A stretch of 64,000 bases of DNA, taken from Parastagonospora avenae f. sp. tritici 18332-5. Lineage: Eukaryota; Ascomycota; Dothideomycetes; Pleosporales; Phaeosphaeriaceae. A program made the position numbers and the translations under genes. The notes beneath the pieces were generated by a model. That model ran no database searches. It saw only the letters and a list, made by a program, of their open reading frames with translations, and was not told where the DNA came from. The number at the start of each line of letters is the position of its first letter. Positions within the stretch are counted from its first letter, which is position 1. Location of the stretch: positions 930,001 through 994,000 of the forward strand of contig JAFJTR010000001.1 of the NCBI GenBank assembly GCA_022559985.1, in the 5' to 3' direction. This document shows positions 1-12,836 of the stretch, one piece after another.

Positions 1-2
1 AC

Positions 3-3000
3 TGGATCACAGTCGACAGCAAGCTTCACTTTGTAGATCTCGCGGGAAGCGAGAGGCTCAAAAACACAGGTGCACAGGGCGAGAGAGCGAAGGAAGGTAT
101 CTCCATCAATGCCGGTCTGGCAAGTCTCGGCAAGGTCATCTCACAGTTGTCGTCGCGCTCTGGCGGCTCCTACGTTTCCTACCGCGACTCGCGTCTCACT
201 CGTCTCCTGCAAGACTCTCTGGGTGGCAATGCCATCACGTACATGATTGCTTGCGTCAACCCAGCCGAGTTCCATCTGAGCGAAACTTTGAATACTGTTC
301 AATACGCTCAGCGAGCTCGTGCTATCCAGGTCAAGCCACAGATCCAACAGGTCCACGACGACAGCGACAAACAAGCTGCTATCGATCGCTTGCGCGCTGA
401 AGTTCAATTTCTGCGAGATCAAATCCGGTTGTCGGAGCGGACCGACCGGAAGAAGACTGGAGCTCATGAGCGAGGCGAACGCGGCGAACGCCAAGAAGAA
501 CGTGAAATGGAGCTACAAAACCAGCTCCTCGATGTGCAAGAGAACTACAACGCTCTTAGCGCTCGCCATGCTAAGCTGATTACTGAAATCACCAAGGCGC
601 GTGACAGTGACGATGCCGATACTCCGATGCTCAAGGATGCCATTGGCGACTCTGCTCTTGAGCGACTAAAGCGTTCCAACTCTTTCGCGGAGGCCGTTGA
701 GTCAGTGGTCCTGGAATACGAAAAGACCATTCAAACACTAGAGTCGTCTCTCTCTAGCACTCGATCCACTCTGTCCTCCCACGAAAGCGACTTGCTCGAG
801 AAAGAGACCCGTATTGCGATCTTGGAAAGTCAGAACCATCACCTGCAGGCTCGCATCCAAAAGGCCATTGACCGAGACGCTAGCAACGAGGAGTATGTGA
901 AGTCGCTGGAGCATCAGATCGATAGTTCAGCCAATGGTATTGAGAAGAACGACAGCACCATTTCCGAATTGCGCGACAAACTTCAGAAGGCTCGCGAGAA
1001 CGAATCCAGCTGCGAGGAGTACATCTCAACCCTGGAAGAGCGACTTGCAGAGAACGAACAGGAGGTTGAGATCATGACTCGCGAAATCGAGCGGCTGAAG
1101 CATGTCGTTGAGCGTCAGCGTAGCATCGGCAAATTGGACAACTTACTGTACGAGTTGGACACAATGCGTCATACTGATGCAAAGACAGAAGAGACACTGG
1201 TCAACGGTCATTCAAAGACCAACAGTGATCCCTTTGTCGACAAGCGTCCTCAGTTGGAGCACCGAGCCTCGAGTGGACCGAAACATCATTTCAGCACCAG
1301 TGTGGACGCCATTGCAGAGGAGCCCGATACCGAACGCCCTTCCACAGCCGGTGCAAACAAGGATGGATCCAGAGAACTTGATGGCAGCCCCAACATCAAG
1401 ACCATCTTAGTCAATGGGCGCTCTAATGGGATTCCAGCCGACGGACCTGATAGCCCAAATCAGTCGCGATTCGTACATGACAAGCTTGACTCCGTCACCC
1501 AAGAGCTGTTTGACCTACGCGTCGAACATGAAGGCACACTGCAGGACTACGAGCGACTTGCCAGCAAGTACCAAGAAGCTCTACGTACCCTGGCGGCTCT
1601 CCAAGACAGCGTTGATGAGGCGCGCCACCGCCAACCGGCGTCAGTGTCTTCCTCTAGACGGCCATCTATCGCCAGCAACGAAGGTGAGAATGGTCTCAAG
1701 GTCGAAGATCTTTCTTCGTCGCGTACTTTGTCTGCCGAGCTTTCGATGGCAGAAACAGACAATGCTGAGCTCCCAGACGACGAAACTGAAAGCGGCCATG
1801 ATCAAGTCGAGCAGCCAAAGTCTCGTGTCGATGTACAGCTGACCCGTGAGCTCGAGGCTCTGAAGCTGTTGCATTCGGAGAAGGAAGAGCGTCTCACCAA
1901 GCTCAATCAGAGCTACTCTGCACTCCAGGAAGAGCACCAGGACACGCTGGACTATGTGGAGGAGCTGAAGTCTGATCTTGCCAAAGCTCACATGGCGCGC
2001 CCATCCTCACCGTCACTAAGCATGATCCGTCGAAAGTCCAGTCAGGCTGTTCTTGCGAATGATCGCTCCAATCGTGCCTTTGCCTCGCTCCGCAACATGG
2101 CTCTGGACACCTTTGAGGAAGACCCCGACATGATCCAGAACTTCGAGCTGAACCTGAACACCATCATGTCGGAGTTGCACCTGAAGTCTGAACGTGTGCA
2201 AGCACTAGAGGGAGAGGTCACGTCTGTCAGGAAGGAGATGGAGGGCAAGATGACTCTGATCAGCGGGTTGACCAAGGAGCGATCCAGCATGAAAGCTTCA
2301 TCACCACTCGACATTTCGATTGTCGCAACCATGCAAGACCAGATGAAGCAAAACGAAGAGCACATGAAGGAGCTTAAGGAAACCCACACTCAACGAGAAC
2401 TCGAGCTTCAAGAGCAAATTGCTAGCCTCAAGGCTTCAACAACGCGATCTACAGAGTCTGTTGACGACACCACGTCGAAAACTCAAGTTTCACAGGACCG
2501 AAACATATCAGGTGCCACGAATGAAGACGATAGTGCAGAACGCGCTGAGCAGCTGACATCGCTCACTGATGAGGCAGCCATGTGGCAGTCGAAGCATGCC
2601 GAGGCTATTGAAGCGGCTCGGGCCTTGGAGAAGCAACACCTAGAGAAGGTGGAGCAGCTCGAGCTAGCCAAGCAGCAGCTCGAGACTGACCATGCGGCTC
2701 GTATGGTAGAGATGGAGAAGACCATCGGCGCCGAAGCTCAAGCCGCTCTAGAGCATGAAAGATCACACCACGCTGAGCTTGTAGCTGGTCTGCAAGCCCA
2801 AGTGGATGAGCACAAGTCAACTGCTGGCAGTAATGCTGCTCGTCTTGCAGAGCTGGAAGAGTCACATGCCAGCATCATTCGGCAGGTAGAAGAAGATACG
2901 GAGGCAAGGGCGCTCACCGAAAAGGAGCTCGAAACGCACCGTTCGCTGGTCTCAAATCTTGAGAAACAAATCGACGAGCACAAGTCCGCCATCGAATACC

Positions 3001-4228
3001 ATCAGCAGGGCATGGATTCGTTGAAGGAAACTCACAGCGCCGAGCTCGAAAAGCTTACAAACGAGCTCATGGGCCACAAAGACTCTGTGTCTTCACTCGA
3101 GACTGACCTTTCAAATGCCAAGGGTGAAATGGACAATCTGCTCAAGGGCATTTCGGCTGTTCTAGGCCAAGAAACAGACATTGGCACAGTACAAAACCAT
3201 ATCGAGTCCCTAGTAGAGGAGAGAAAATCCATCAAGACCCAAATGGACCAGGCCATCGCCGACTTGCAAACGGCAAGGCAGGAGCTTTCAGAAGCTACCG
3301 TCACTGTCGGTACTCTCAAAGATAATCTGAAGGAGTTCGAGATGATCAACGCTGAGACTCTAAAGGAATTGGAGAAGGTTAGCGAGAAGGAGCGTAAGAG
3401 TAATCGCTTGGTCGAGGAGCTGGAGGAGCAGCTCAACCAGAACTGGGATCAGCATGAGTTAGCGAACAACCGTCTCTCCGCTCTCCAGACGGAGCGCACT
3501 CGAGAACTCCAAGATGCTATCGTGCATGGGGAGTCCCTCGAGAAAGAGGTGCAGGAGTCTCGCATCAAGATCGCTCTTCTAGAGGTAAGGATCATTGACG
3601 CTACGAGCAAAGCTTTGATCGGTGCTAACTTATGCAGTCACAACTCATGGATGCGAAACGCAACTCGGCCCGTGGCTCTACCATTGACCCCAGGGAAGAT
3701 CTTCAGCGGTCAAACTCCAACAACTCCACTGCGCGTAAGAGCGTGGCTCATACCTCCTTGCCATCCCCACCACCCGCTATTCCTCTACCTCCACTGCCAC
3801 CTGGCAGCCCCCCACCTCAGACAAACGGACCATCACCGCCCACTTCTCGGCACCAGAGCAAGGACATAGCCCATGCTCAACTGGTCGAGGACCAGGAAGC
3901 TCGCATTCGTACCATCGAGAAGCACTTGTTTGCTGAGAAGCAATTGACAGCCACCCTTGAGGACGCCCTCACCGATCTTGAAGCTTCTAACACCAAGACC
4001 AAGACCGACCTGGACCAATACAGGAAGAAGTGCAACAGCCTCGAGGATGAGCTCAACGTGATGCGCAAAGAGCGCAGCGCTGCCCGTCACTCCCTCCAAG
4101 CAGTCGAAGAGGAGCGCAATGCCCGTCTACGCGTCGAAGCTGAGCGCGCTCACCTTGAAGCCCGCATGGCGGCACTCAACGACGCCAACAAAAAGGGCAA
4201 GAAGAAGGGGACACTCAACTGCTTCTAA
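3..4228 (+). CDS. Kinesin-4-like motor protein, 5' end outside window
   Basis: This is a microtubule motor ATPase; the family moves chromosomes, vesicles or microtubule ends. The reading frame is already open at base 3. The first visible residues are switch II and its flank (DLAGSERLKNTGAQGERAKE), followed by YRDSRLTRLLQDSLGGN and the LNTVQYAQRARAIQ end of the motor head. About 1,000 residues of coiled coil with serine-rich breaks follow. An intron at 3585-3637 (53 bp, GTAAGG to TATGCAG) joins exon 1 to the final exon 3638-4228. Its first residues include a proline-rich stretch (PSPPPAIPLPPLPP), then more coiled coil and a basic KKGKKKG tail. About 1,390 residues are visible; the start, P-loop and switch I lie upstream of the window. 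The kinesin call is firm. The kinesin-4 assignment rests on the neck and switch II sequence and is less sure. The next gene converges on it. Confidence 0.9.
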
Positions 4229-5190
4229 GCAGATCTCCGCCTGATCTACCCATTTCAACATTCACTGTACACTTCTTTACAACCTTTCCACCTTTTGCTT
4301 CTCAGCCGGCGCATACTCCCTTCTTCCACGAAACCGGAAGTTTCCGTTACATACCCCCTCCCGATACACCGTAGCTTGCGAAACACTTTTTTTTCTCTCG
4401 AATGGCTTTACGTTTTGACGATCTGCAACGTTTGGGGGCTTTAGGCATTTCTACCAACCTTGGCTTTTTACACATACCCCCGCCGCCGCCCCTGTTACAT
4501 ACCCTCGACCCACCACGTCCCCGTCCTGCCCGGGCATGGGGCGCGGTCAATTAATGTATTATAAAAACTGGCAGATTGACATTTTGGATGCGGATGCAGA
4601 TGCAGGACTTTTTGGACACGAGAAGCAGTGAAATGGTACGTACAAAGAAGCATTTTTCTCGGACGGGATCTCGGAAAGTTTGCAATGAGCCATGGGATGT
4701 GTCCTGAAGTCTCTTTTCCCAAGGTGCATAGTTGGACCAAGTTTCGGATCTTGATATTATTTTTTCTACTTTCTCTTTTTTCTTCACCTTTTCCTTGCTT
4801 GGGGACTCTTTTTTAACCTTTCTTGTGTGTAATTTTGAGGACATTGTGATGTGGATGTGTTCTCACCTGAGGTTTTATGTAGTTTGCATGAGTGCGATTG
4901 GGGATGGGAAATGCACTTCTTTATCTTGCACTGAATTGTGTTTATCTTGTGATGTGATTGCCATGACACTGCTATGCCCCTTATTCAACGCCCCTCGCGA
5001 CACATCCCACGACATAATCATCAAGGTCCACGTAAACTCCGTCAAACATGATAGCATTTCACATCATAAACATACACAGCATTAAAGTGCGTACGTAGTA
5101 CCCACATACTCCGAAAACAAAAGCCGACCCTACGCTAAATCACACCCTCAACGCGCCATAAGTTGGGTATCACCATCATCCATCCATCCT
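4229..5190. other. Gene-free convergent 3' region
   Basis: This is the stretch between the kinesin stop codon and the stop codon of the transcription factor on the other strand. It holds T-rich and pyrimidine-rich tracts typical of fungal 3' untranslated regions. I see no coding frame with coherent composition and no RNA gene. Confidence 0.6.
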
Positions 5191-8077
5191 TCACTGCCCC
5201 TGCCCCCTACTCTCCGTCTCACTCCACCCCATCGTCACACTCTCCAGCATCTGATTCCACCCCCCATCGCTCATCGGCGTCATCCCTGTGCCCTGCGTAT
5301 AATCCCACTCACTCCCGACTAAAAACCCCTGATTAAACGCCTCATCGCCGTTCACGCCGTTGGTGCTAAACGCCGTGCTAAACATGTCCAGCCCGCCCGA
5401 CGAGGCGTCGAAGTCCTGCAAAGGGGGGAAGGAATTCGTCGGCTGGAGCGGCAGGGGTTTGGAGTTTGGATTAGGGCTCGCGCGGTAGGGCAGGTTGTGC
5501 TCGTTTGTGCCGGGGGAGTAGGAGGAGTGGCTAGTGGAGCCGCCGCGGGATTGGGTGCTTATTGTCGCGGGGCTGGGCTGGTCTTGTTGGCTGCGGGAGC
5601 CGCTGCCCGAGAGGTCCATTTCCGTATCGTCGGGGAAGGTGAAGCCAGCGGGGGTGAAATCCTGGGTTGTCGAGGAGCCGAGACCGGCTTGTGCGGAGAC
5701 TTGGGGTGGGATGAAGTGTGGGTTTTGGGCGTTGTTGAGGTTTATGCTGTTGATGTTGGAGATGTGGAAGGGGACCTGGGCTGCGGGGTCTGAGTATTGC
5801 GTGCCGCGGACGTTTCCGTTTAGGGTGGCTTGGTAGGTTGGGTCGTTGGTATTGAAGTTGGTGTTGCCGAAGGTGTTGATGGGTGCGCTTGGGTTCTGCG
5901 ATTCGCGGATCTCGAAAATGGGGGAGCAGCTGACACTGTCGGTGTTTACAGGTATAGTAGCGAGCTAGTAGGAAATGTTAGTCGAGAAAAGTTGTCTAAT
6001 AGGAATAGCTAAAGGGCATCGTGTTGTAGCTCATGCTTTCTTTGTGTGGATGCTTGCTTACATATGTATCAGAAGGCGGGTACGGCTTCTGTGGTAGTCC
6101 CTGTATGCCTGCGCTCTCCAGGTCGAGTTGAAGCTGAACCAAGAAAGACTCGGTAAGAGGGTTCTTTCGGCGCAAGGCTTGCATGGCCTGTAACAGGAAT
6201 TGCAATGACGCACCCATTTGCTGATCATTCGGACGTGTCTTGAGATACTGAACGAAGACCCGTGCTGCTACGTAGACACAAAATGAGATGAATGGATTCA
6301 TCTATTTTCATTAGGCAGTGTTACATTGGGGAGTTGACTGACTTACCGAGCCTAGGTCCATGTGGCTGATCATGCGCATGATTGAAGCGATCTCTGCTGC
6401 TGCTGAAACGCACCGGATCTTGCTTTCGTTGCTGATGTTGGGAGAGAGTCGATACTTGTCAGCCTTGAAGATAGCTGCTTGGTGTAGGCAAATGGCAGAT
6501 GTATGGATGCACATGTTTGTGAAAACGACGTTGGGGTTGGCAACACCAGAAGGCAAGCGTAAATGTTCGGGCAGGTTCAAGGAGGTCTGGAGAAGGATCT
6601 GCTCAATTTTCCGATGCCGAGTCCAGAAACCACCGTTGATGTCTTCGTCGTGATCGTCTTCGCCAGGACGGTGGAGGTGTAGTAAATTCCGTCCGAACAT
6701 GGCAGCTGTCAACACAACACCGCCCATTGCTTGCAAACCGGTGGCGCCACTTGCACCAAGACCTTGATCGAGGGATCCAGTTGGCATAGGCCTGCTTTTT
6801 TCAAATGCGTCTTCACTTGCGGGGAGGTTCGTCGTGATCTACATCATAATGAGTGAGTGTTTCCAGGGGATCACATTTCCAACTTACATCTCGTTCGTCT
6901 ATCATCATCGGCCATCCGGTACCAATACTAGCATAGCGGTCAACAGAAAAAGCCATCCAGAAAGTTCTTCTCCGCTCTTCGCGCTCAGTCCAGTCTTTCG
7001 GTGGAGGCAGGCACTGCTTCACGTCTAAACCAATCCCATCCAAGCGGTGTAATTGCATCATCTGCGCGAGCCGCACCGCTCTCCCGGCTGAAAGCCACGC
7101 TCTTGGAAAGTACATTTGCTTGAACTCGTACGTGCAGATCAGGATCCATGCCTGACAGTGCGCCAGTGTAATGGTAGACTCTCCGTGTCCTTTCATCTCA
7201 TCCATCTGAGCGTATTTCCTCGCACGCTGGTAAAAGTGCTCCTGTAGTCCCTCGTATTTGTCCGTAGCTGAGGCTGCTAGAGTCCACATAATGTATCGAA
7301 GACACACTGGCGGTCGCATGTGAGGCGCAAGGTTCAGGGCGGCGAGGAAACGGGGTCGGTGGACGATTGGTAACGACAGATGTACCTTGGTGAAGTAGAT
7401 CTGGTATCTGGTGACGTTTTAGTGCTATGCTCGCTCTACATGTCGAGACATACTTACAACTCGTCCATGACATCCTGCGGTGGTAGTGGCTCTTCAAGAC
7501 CTAGCCCTATCATCTCCCACGAGAAGTTGTCGTCTCCGATATCTGCTGCCACACCATTTTGCGACGCATTCCCACCTAATATCTGAGAGTCTTGTATTCG
7601 GTCCCGGGTGCTCAAGTAATCACCCTGATTGGGTAGTGCTTGTTGCAGTGTATTGGCGACATATGCGGAGGTGTTGTCTGTACGGGATGTGTCTTTGTTC
7701 GCTTCAGGACTATCTTGGTTCTTCAAGAGATGTTCTACTTGTTCTGTACGAGAAAAATTAGCGCATGCATACCATGTGGCCATCTTCAACTCACGAAGTC
7801 GCTGCTCTAGTAGCTTCACATAACCCCTCTTTGGCCCGCTCTTCTTGCGCACCTCGTCATAGGCGCACTCATGTGAAAGACGGTTACACGTCCCGCATGT
7901 CGGTCGTGAACCATCACACTTCAACTTTCTTTTGCGGCACAGCACACATGCTATTCTTTTGGCTTTCGAAGTACCATCATTCTGCGCATCTTGTCCGTTC
8001 GCATCGTTCGACTCAGTTTGCCGGCCAAGGTCGTTGAAGAAGTTGTCGTCCGGCGACTCAGATTCAGTCGAGGGCAT
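5191..8077 (-). CDS. Zn2Cys6 fungal transcription factor
   Basis: This is a DNA-binding regulator with six exons and 864 residues. Exons on the minus strand are 8077-7795, 7743-7458, 7407-6888, 6838-6347, 6301-6062 and 5964-5191; all junctions are GT-AG and keep frame. The binuclear cluster has Cys at residues 44, 47, 54, 61, 64 and 71 (spacing C-X2-C-X6-C-X6-C-X2-C-X6-C). It is followed by a basic linker, then KRGYVKLLEQRL, a likely coiled-coil dimerisation helix. The middle region (HRPRFLAALN, then AWLSAGRAVRLAQMMQLHRLDG) matches the fungal-specific transcription factor domain. The C-terminal 200 residues are rich in Asn, Gln, Pro and Thr and look like an activation region. The first intron is 51 bp with no stop codon, so reading through would add 17 residues. 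The targets cannot be told from sequence, and no metabolic cluster lies beside it. Confidence 0.88.
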
Positions 8078-9114
8078 TTTCGCGCTCCGGGCTGTGCGCT
8101 CTGAATTGTGTGGTTGCAGTTGTCCGGTCTATTAGCTGAGGTCCCGCGTTGGCTGCCTAGGGTTGGAATCGTTCAGCGACTCAAAGAAGTGGCCAGATAG
8201 AGCCTCCAGTGCTCAGATAACCAGTCAAGCAAGAACTCAAAAGCTCAGCTAGAGGAGCTAGATAAAGACGTTGTGGACGTGGAAGGGCGATTGTGCCGTA
8301 ATCAGGCATCACTGTCTGCGGCGGCTACACAGTACGGGCAACGCCAAGCTGAAAGAGACGCGGTGTCAGAACATCAAAGTGTCGTGTTCAGTGGATAGTG
8401 TAGGGATCACAGCTGAAGCTGCGCCATTCTGCGTGGTGGCCCATATGCAAGCCTATCCGCAAGGCGTGCTGCCTTAAGGCTGGCCTATGGCGCGTGTCAC
8501 GCATATCCAAAACGGCTGGACGAAATGTCGCGGAAGCGCCGATCCGCGGTACAGACATCACGTCCCGCGCCAACGGTAGGATCAGCGACCCTACCTCTTT
8601 GTTCTAGACGACCAATGCTGTATATACACGATCTGCCATTTCCTCATAATATTCCAGCTGTATAATTTGTGCGTGAGGATATTCTGCTTTGCTAAATTCA
8701 AAGAGGGCTCATTCGCATCTCGAAGGCAGCAAATGCTTGCGATTGAAATATGTCGGTGTCATCATTGATGATTCCCGAGAGTGATTATCAAAGGTCTGTA
8801 CCAATCATAGCAGTCAAAGCCTTCTTAGCTCATCTGTCCCATAGGTTGAACAATCGACCTATAATCTCACCCCATTGCGAGCGATCTTAAAAACCGTAAA
8901 GAAAAAGTCGAGAATGCCCCTCTATATCGCACTATTATGATGACAGGGGGCACATTGCAAGGATCTCACATGCAGTTTGAGAATAGAGAATACACACACA
9001 TAGTATTCACTCTGCATTGATATGGTACAACTGTATATGCCTCGCTGTGCGGTATAGACCCGAGTAATGCGTGATATTGTACATTTCACCTCGTAGCAAT
9101 CCTGGTACAGCACA
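8078..9114. other. Gene-free upstream region of the Zn2Cys6 regulator
   Basis: This kilobase separates two minus-strand genes. It holds the promoter and leader of the transcription factor and, at its far end, the 3' untranslated region of the uL2m gene. I see no supported coding frame; the short open frames here lack an ATG start or continuity. Confidence 0.55.
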
Positions 9115-10336
9115 CTACCTCGGCCTACGCTTGCCTTGGTTGCGTGGTCGATCTTGAACCAGGAATGTATGCTTGTTCCTCTTGTACCTTGTCTTGTAAC
9201 CTCCTTTGGCCTGCATGCAATGTCAGCCGATGACACAGCAAGATGTGAGCTTTAGCAACTTACTGGGACGCCCCATGGACTGACTGGGTGGACATTACCC
9301 TTTGATTTACCACGACCACCGCCGTGGGGATGATCGGCTAGACAGCGTTAGCATGTTACAACTAGTTGAGTTGAGTGAAATACTGACCTGCGTTCATGGC
9401 AAGACCACGGACCGAGGGCCGGATGCCTAGCCATCGAGAGCGTCCTGCCTTGCCAAGCTGTGCAAAATGTGCCTGGGGATTGCTGGCGACACCAATGGTG
9501 CAGCACGCATCGGGGCTGACTTTGCGGATTTCTCCACTCTGTAGACGAATGATGACACTTGCAATCTCAGTGCCTTTGGATTTCTCGACCTCCTCCTTGT
9601 TCACCACCACGGCGTACGTGCCAGCACTTCTGCAAAAGACACCTCCGCCCTGGGTTTTGGAACCAATGTTGAAAATCTGCGAACCGAGCGGAACCATATG
9701 GATGGGTAGGCAGTTACCTCGCGATGCAGTCTTTGCAGCCAGCATACCAGGATCGATGCCACCACCCATGCTGGCAATCAACTCTTTCGGAATTCCAGTC
9801 CTGAAGCTCTCGACTTCGTCCCCGGCCCTCAATCCGTCTGCTGCGATAATGTATGACTTCTCTCCTGTTTCGACCCGGGTGACGAGCGCCAGATGGGAGC
9901 TGCGGTTCGGGTCGTACTCTATCCTGTCCACCACATGCTTGCCGGGCAGATAGCGCTTGTAGTCCACGACCCGTATCCGCCTCTTGTGCCCGCCACCTCT
10001 GTGCCGCACTGTGACTCGTCCTGTGTTGTTCCTTCCTCCCAGATGCTGCCCCTTCCGCGCGAACGTGAGCTTGAGGAACGGCCGTCCTTCCCACAGATGG
10101 TCGTTTACAGGCCGCTTCAGATGTCGCAGACCAGGTGTCCGGGGCTTGTATGTCCGCAGCGGGATGAAGCGATCTCGTCGCGAGTTGTCGGCCTGGATGG
10201 TGCCTCCATTCGCGGATGCAGTGGGCTTAATCGACGGAGGGGGCACTTGGTCGACGGCCTGGGCATAGGTCCGGGCACACAGCAGCGCCCTCCCCAGCCG
10301 TGAGGGCTGGAAATGGCATATCCGTGGCTGCAGCAT
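9115..10336 (-). CDS. RML2: Mitochondrial large-subunit ribosomal protein uL2m
   Basis: This protein is part of the mitochondrial ribosome, next to the peptidyl transferase centre. Exons are 10336-9388, 9337-9264 and 9210-9115, giving 372 residues; the introns are 50 and 53 bp. An N-terminal stretch rich in Arg, Ala and Ser (RICHFQPSRLGRALLCARTYAQ) looks like a mitochondrial targeting peptide. The L2 core is clear: GRNNTGRVTVRHRGGGHKRR near the N-terminus and, across the first splice, RGLAMNA joined to ADHPHGGGRGKSKG. The His of DHPHGGG is the conserved functional L2 histidine. The last small exon encodes the basic tail ending in NQGKRRPR. A single uninterrupted reading of exon 1 would end without the HPHGGG motif, which is why the two short 3' exons are assigned. 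The gene diverges from the cyclin gene across 885 bp. Confidence 0.95.
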
Positions 10337-11221
10337 GCTGCTCTAATGTGACCGAAAGCCGTCCTGTGCTGGCGGCGTTGCAATGGCTCCCTTTCGGATG
10401 GCGTGTGGTGTTGGCGATGTCACGAATAATTCTCAGCTTCACCCGCAAATGGCCTAGCCGCAAGGGTGGATCCTTGCGTCGTAGCAGGCAACGCGCTTTC
10501 CACCTCCAATCCTCGCCCAAAACACGACCTTTTCACGCCCTCAGCAGCGCTGCACCTTCCGCAACTCTTCTCATTCAATTCAGCATCTCACAGTCACGGC
10601 AATCGACAGTCTCGGCCATCTATTGCGCGTTGGGGGAAAGGTTTCATTGCAGGTAAGACATACGCGCTCGTCCTTGAGTGGGTCCCGCACCCGCCAGCCT
10701 CAGCACGACTTTCGCGCGGGCGTGTTTGGTGTGCCAAGCTTGGCCTGCCCTTGACCTCACAACAAAGCCTCTGCCGCTACATCTACCTCCCACAACACCC
10801 ACCTTGGTGCAGCACCCCGACTCGCCCTCTCCACCACCCTTTACGTGCACACTGGAGCTGGAACATCTCCCTTCCCTTCATCCACCACAGTCGCCGCTCT
10901 CCAAGGGTTCGTCTCGCTGTCCTGCACGTCACAACACCATCGCTGCCGCAACGCATAGAGCGTGTCTGGCCTGCCAATACTCGCGGCCACCGAAGGAGAC
11001 TCTGTCTGTCAGACTCCTACGCGTATACACACGTGTTCGGAGCCCGCGTATTGTCAGCCGCCTCGCCTACTCGCCGCTGGTGCACGCTCTTTTGAACGCT
11101 GCTAATGCCATCAAACAGTGCATCAAAACACGACCTCTACACGCCAATACACCCGAGATAATACTCGAACGACTACCAATACAGACTATAGTCTTGATCA
11201 GCATACCTAATATTGTTCGCC
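10337..11221. promoter_or_regulatory. Shared divergent promoter region, uL2m and cyclin B
   Basis: These 885 bp lie between the ATG of the uL2m gene on the minus strand and the ATG of the cyclin gene on the plus strand, so both promoters must sit here. The plus strand is C-rich with many CACC and CCTC tracts over about 10680-11060, a common feature of fungal leaders. Two open frames of about 210 codons cross it but have low-complexity translations and are not called genes. I cannot fix a transcription start. Confidence 0.5.
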
Positions 11222-12836
11222 ATGCCTCCTGCCGTACGTCCCCTCGTCACGCTGCCGTCCGATACACCTCGAGCTGTGCATGCTTGGACGCGCTTTTCAT
11301 GTTCAACACGTATCTCTAACACGTTTTCTAGGCGCGAGCCCTCAGACAGCGCGCTGTCACCAACGAGAATGACGAGAACGCCGCTACCACGCGCATGACG
11401 CGCGCGAAGGCCGCGTTGGGCTCTCACGAGTCGGCCGCCGACGTGCCAAAGAAGGGTCTTCAAGTGAAGAAGTCGACCGCAACTCTCAATGGCGCTGCGG
11501 GCACGCGGAAACGTGCTGCCCTCGGCGAGGTCACCAACGTCACCAAGACGGAGACCGTTGGTGCTGGCGGTAAGGTTGGTGGAAAGAAGCCGTTGACCAC
11601 CAAGGTCGGGCCCGTCACCCAAGCCTCTCGCCCCACCAAGATCGAAAAGGCATCGCGACCCGCAACACAGTCGATCCTGTCCAAGGAGAAGAGGACCGTG
11701 TCGTCAGAGCTGAAGCGCCCCCTGAGTGGATCTGGTATTGCAGGTCAGCCAGCCAAGAAGCGTGCCACTACCAGCAACGGCTCAAAGAAGGAGGATGTTG
11801 AGGAGGCCGAGAACGTCATGCCGGCGCAGAATGTCATGGCCAAGCCCGAGGTCGCTAAGCCCACGACCAAGATTGAGGTGCTCGAGGAGGTTGAGGAACC
11901 TATCACGGAGGAATTCGTCGATCTCGACAAGGAGGACGTGGATGATCCGTTGATGGTCTCGGAGTACGTCGTTGAGATCTTCGAGTACTTGAAGGAGCTG
12001 GAAATTGCGACCATGGCCAACCCCGACTACATGGAGAACCAGAACGAGCTTGAGTGGAAGATGCGTGGTATTCTTGTCGACTGGTTACTCGAGGTCCACA
12101 CTCGCTTCCGCCTCCTTCCCGAGACTTTGTTCCTCGCTGTCAACATCATCGACCGCTTCCTCTCTGCCAAGGTCGTCCAGCTAGACCGCCTTCAGTTGGT
12201 CGGTGTCACCGCCATGTTCATCGCCTCGAAGTACGAAGAGGTCCTGTCACCTCACGTACAGAACTTCCGCCACGTCGCCGATGACGGCTTTACCGAGGAC
12301 GAGATCCTGAGCGCTGAGCGCTTCGTCCTCGCTGCCCTCAACTACGATCTGAGCTACCCTAACCCCATGAACTTCCTCCGTCGTATATCCAAGGCCGACA
12401 ACTACGACATCCAGACCCGCACTCTCGGCAAGTATCTCCTCGAGATTGGCTGCTTAGACCACCGCTTCCTTGCCCACCCTCCTAGCCAGGTTGCTGCCGC
12501 ATCGATGTACTTGGCTCGTCTTGTGCTGGACCGCGGCCCATGGGATGCTACTCTCGTCCATTACTCTGGTTACACGGAGGAGGAGATCCAGCCCGTTTTG
12601 CAGCTCATGATCGACTACCTCTCCAGCCCTGTCATTCACGAGGCTTTCTTCAAGAAGTATGCTAGCAAGAAGTTTTTGAAGGGTATGTCTTGTCTGTTCT
12701 ATCGCGTTGACAACATCGCTAACGTTTACCAGCATCCATCGTTCTCCGTCAGTGGGCCAAGAAGTACGTGGCCGAATATGGCAACGTCCTCGAGCAGTCA
12801 GAGGAGGAGGAGTCGCAGCCGCGCACCAAGCATTGA
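11222..12836 (+). CDS. nimE: G2/M B-type cyclin (NimE/Cdc13 type)
   Basis: This is the regulatory subunit that activates the mitotic cyclin-dependent kinase. Exons are 11222-11233 (only 12 bases, encoding MPPA), 11332-12682 and 12733-12836, giving 488 residues. The first intron is 98 bp and the second 50 bp. The long reading frame alone starts at an internal Met (11395); the upstream mini-exon restores the N-terminus ARALRQRAVTNEN. A perfect destruction box, RAALGEVTN, lies at residues 65-73, so the protein should be degraded by APC/C. The cyclin box begins near MRGILVDWLLEVHTRFRLLPETL and continues through FIASKYEE. The last exon gives ASIVLRQWAKKY and an acidic tail. Length is close to that of known fungal cyclin B proteins. 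The symbol follows the Aspergillus name and is by family, not tested orthology. Confidence 0.93.

Noticed and set aside
10466..11319. Two frames of about 210 codons before the cyclin gene
   Set aside because: They overlap in different frames, are Pro/His/Arg-rich from a C-rich leader, and the cyclin start lies at 11222.
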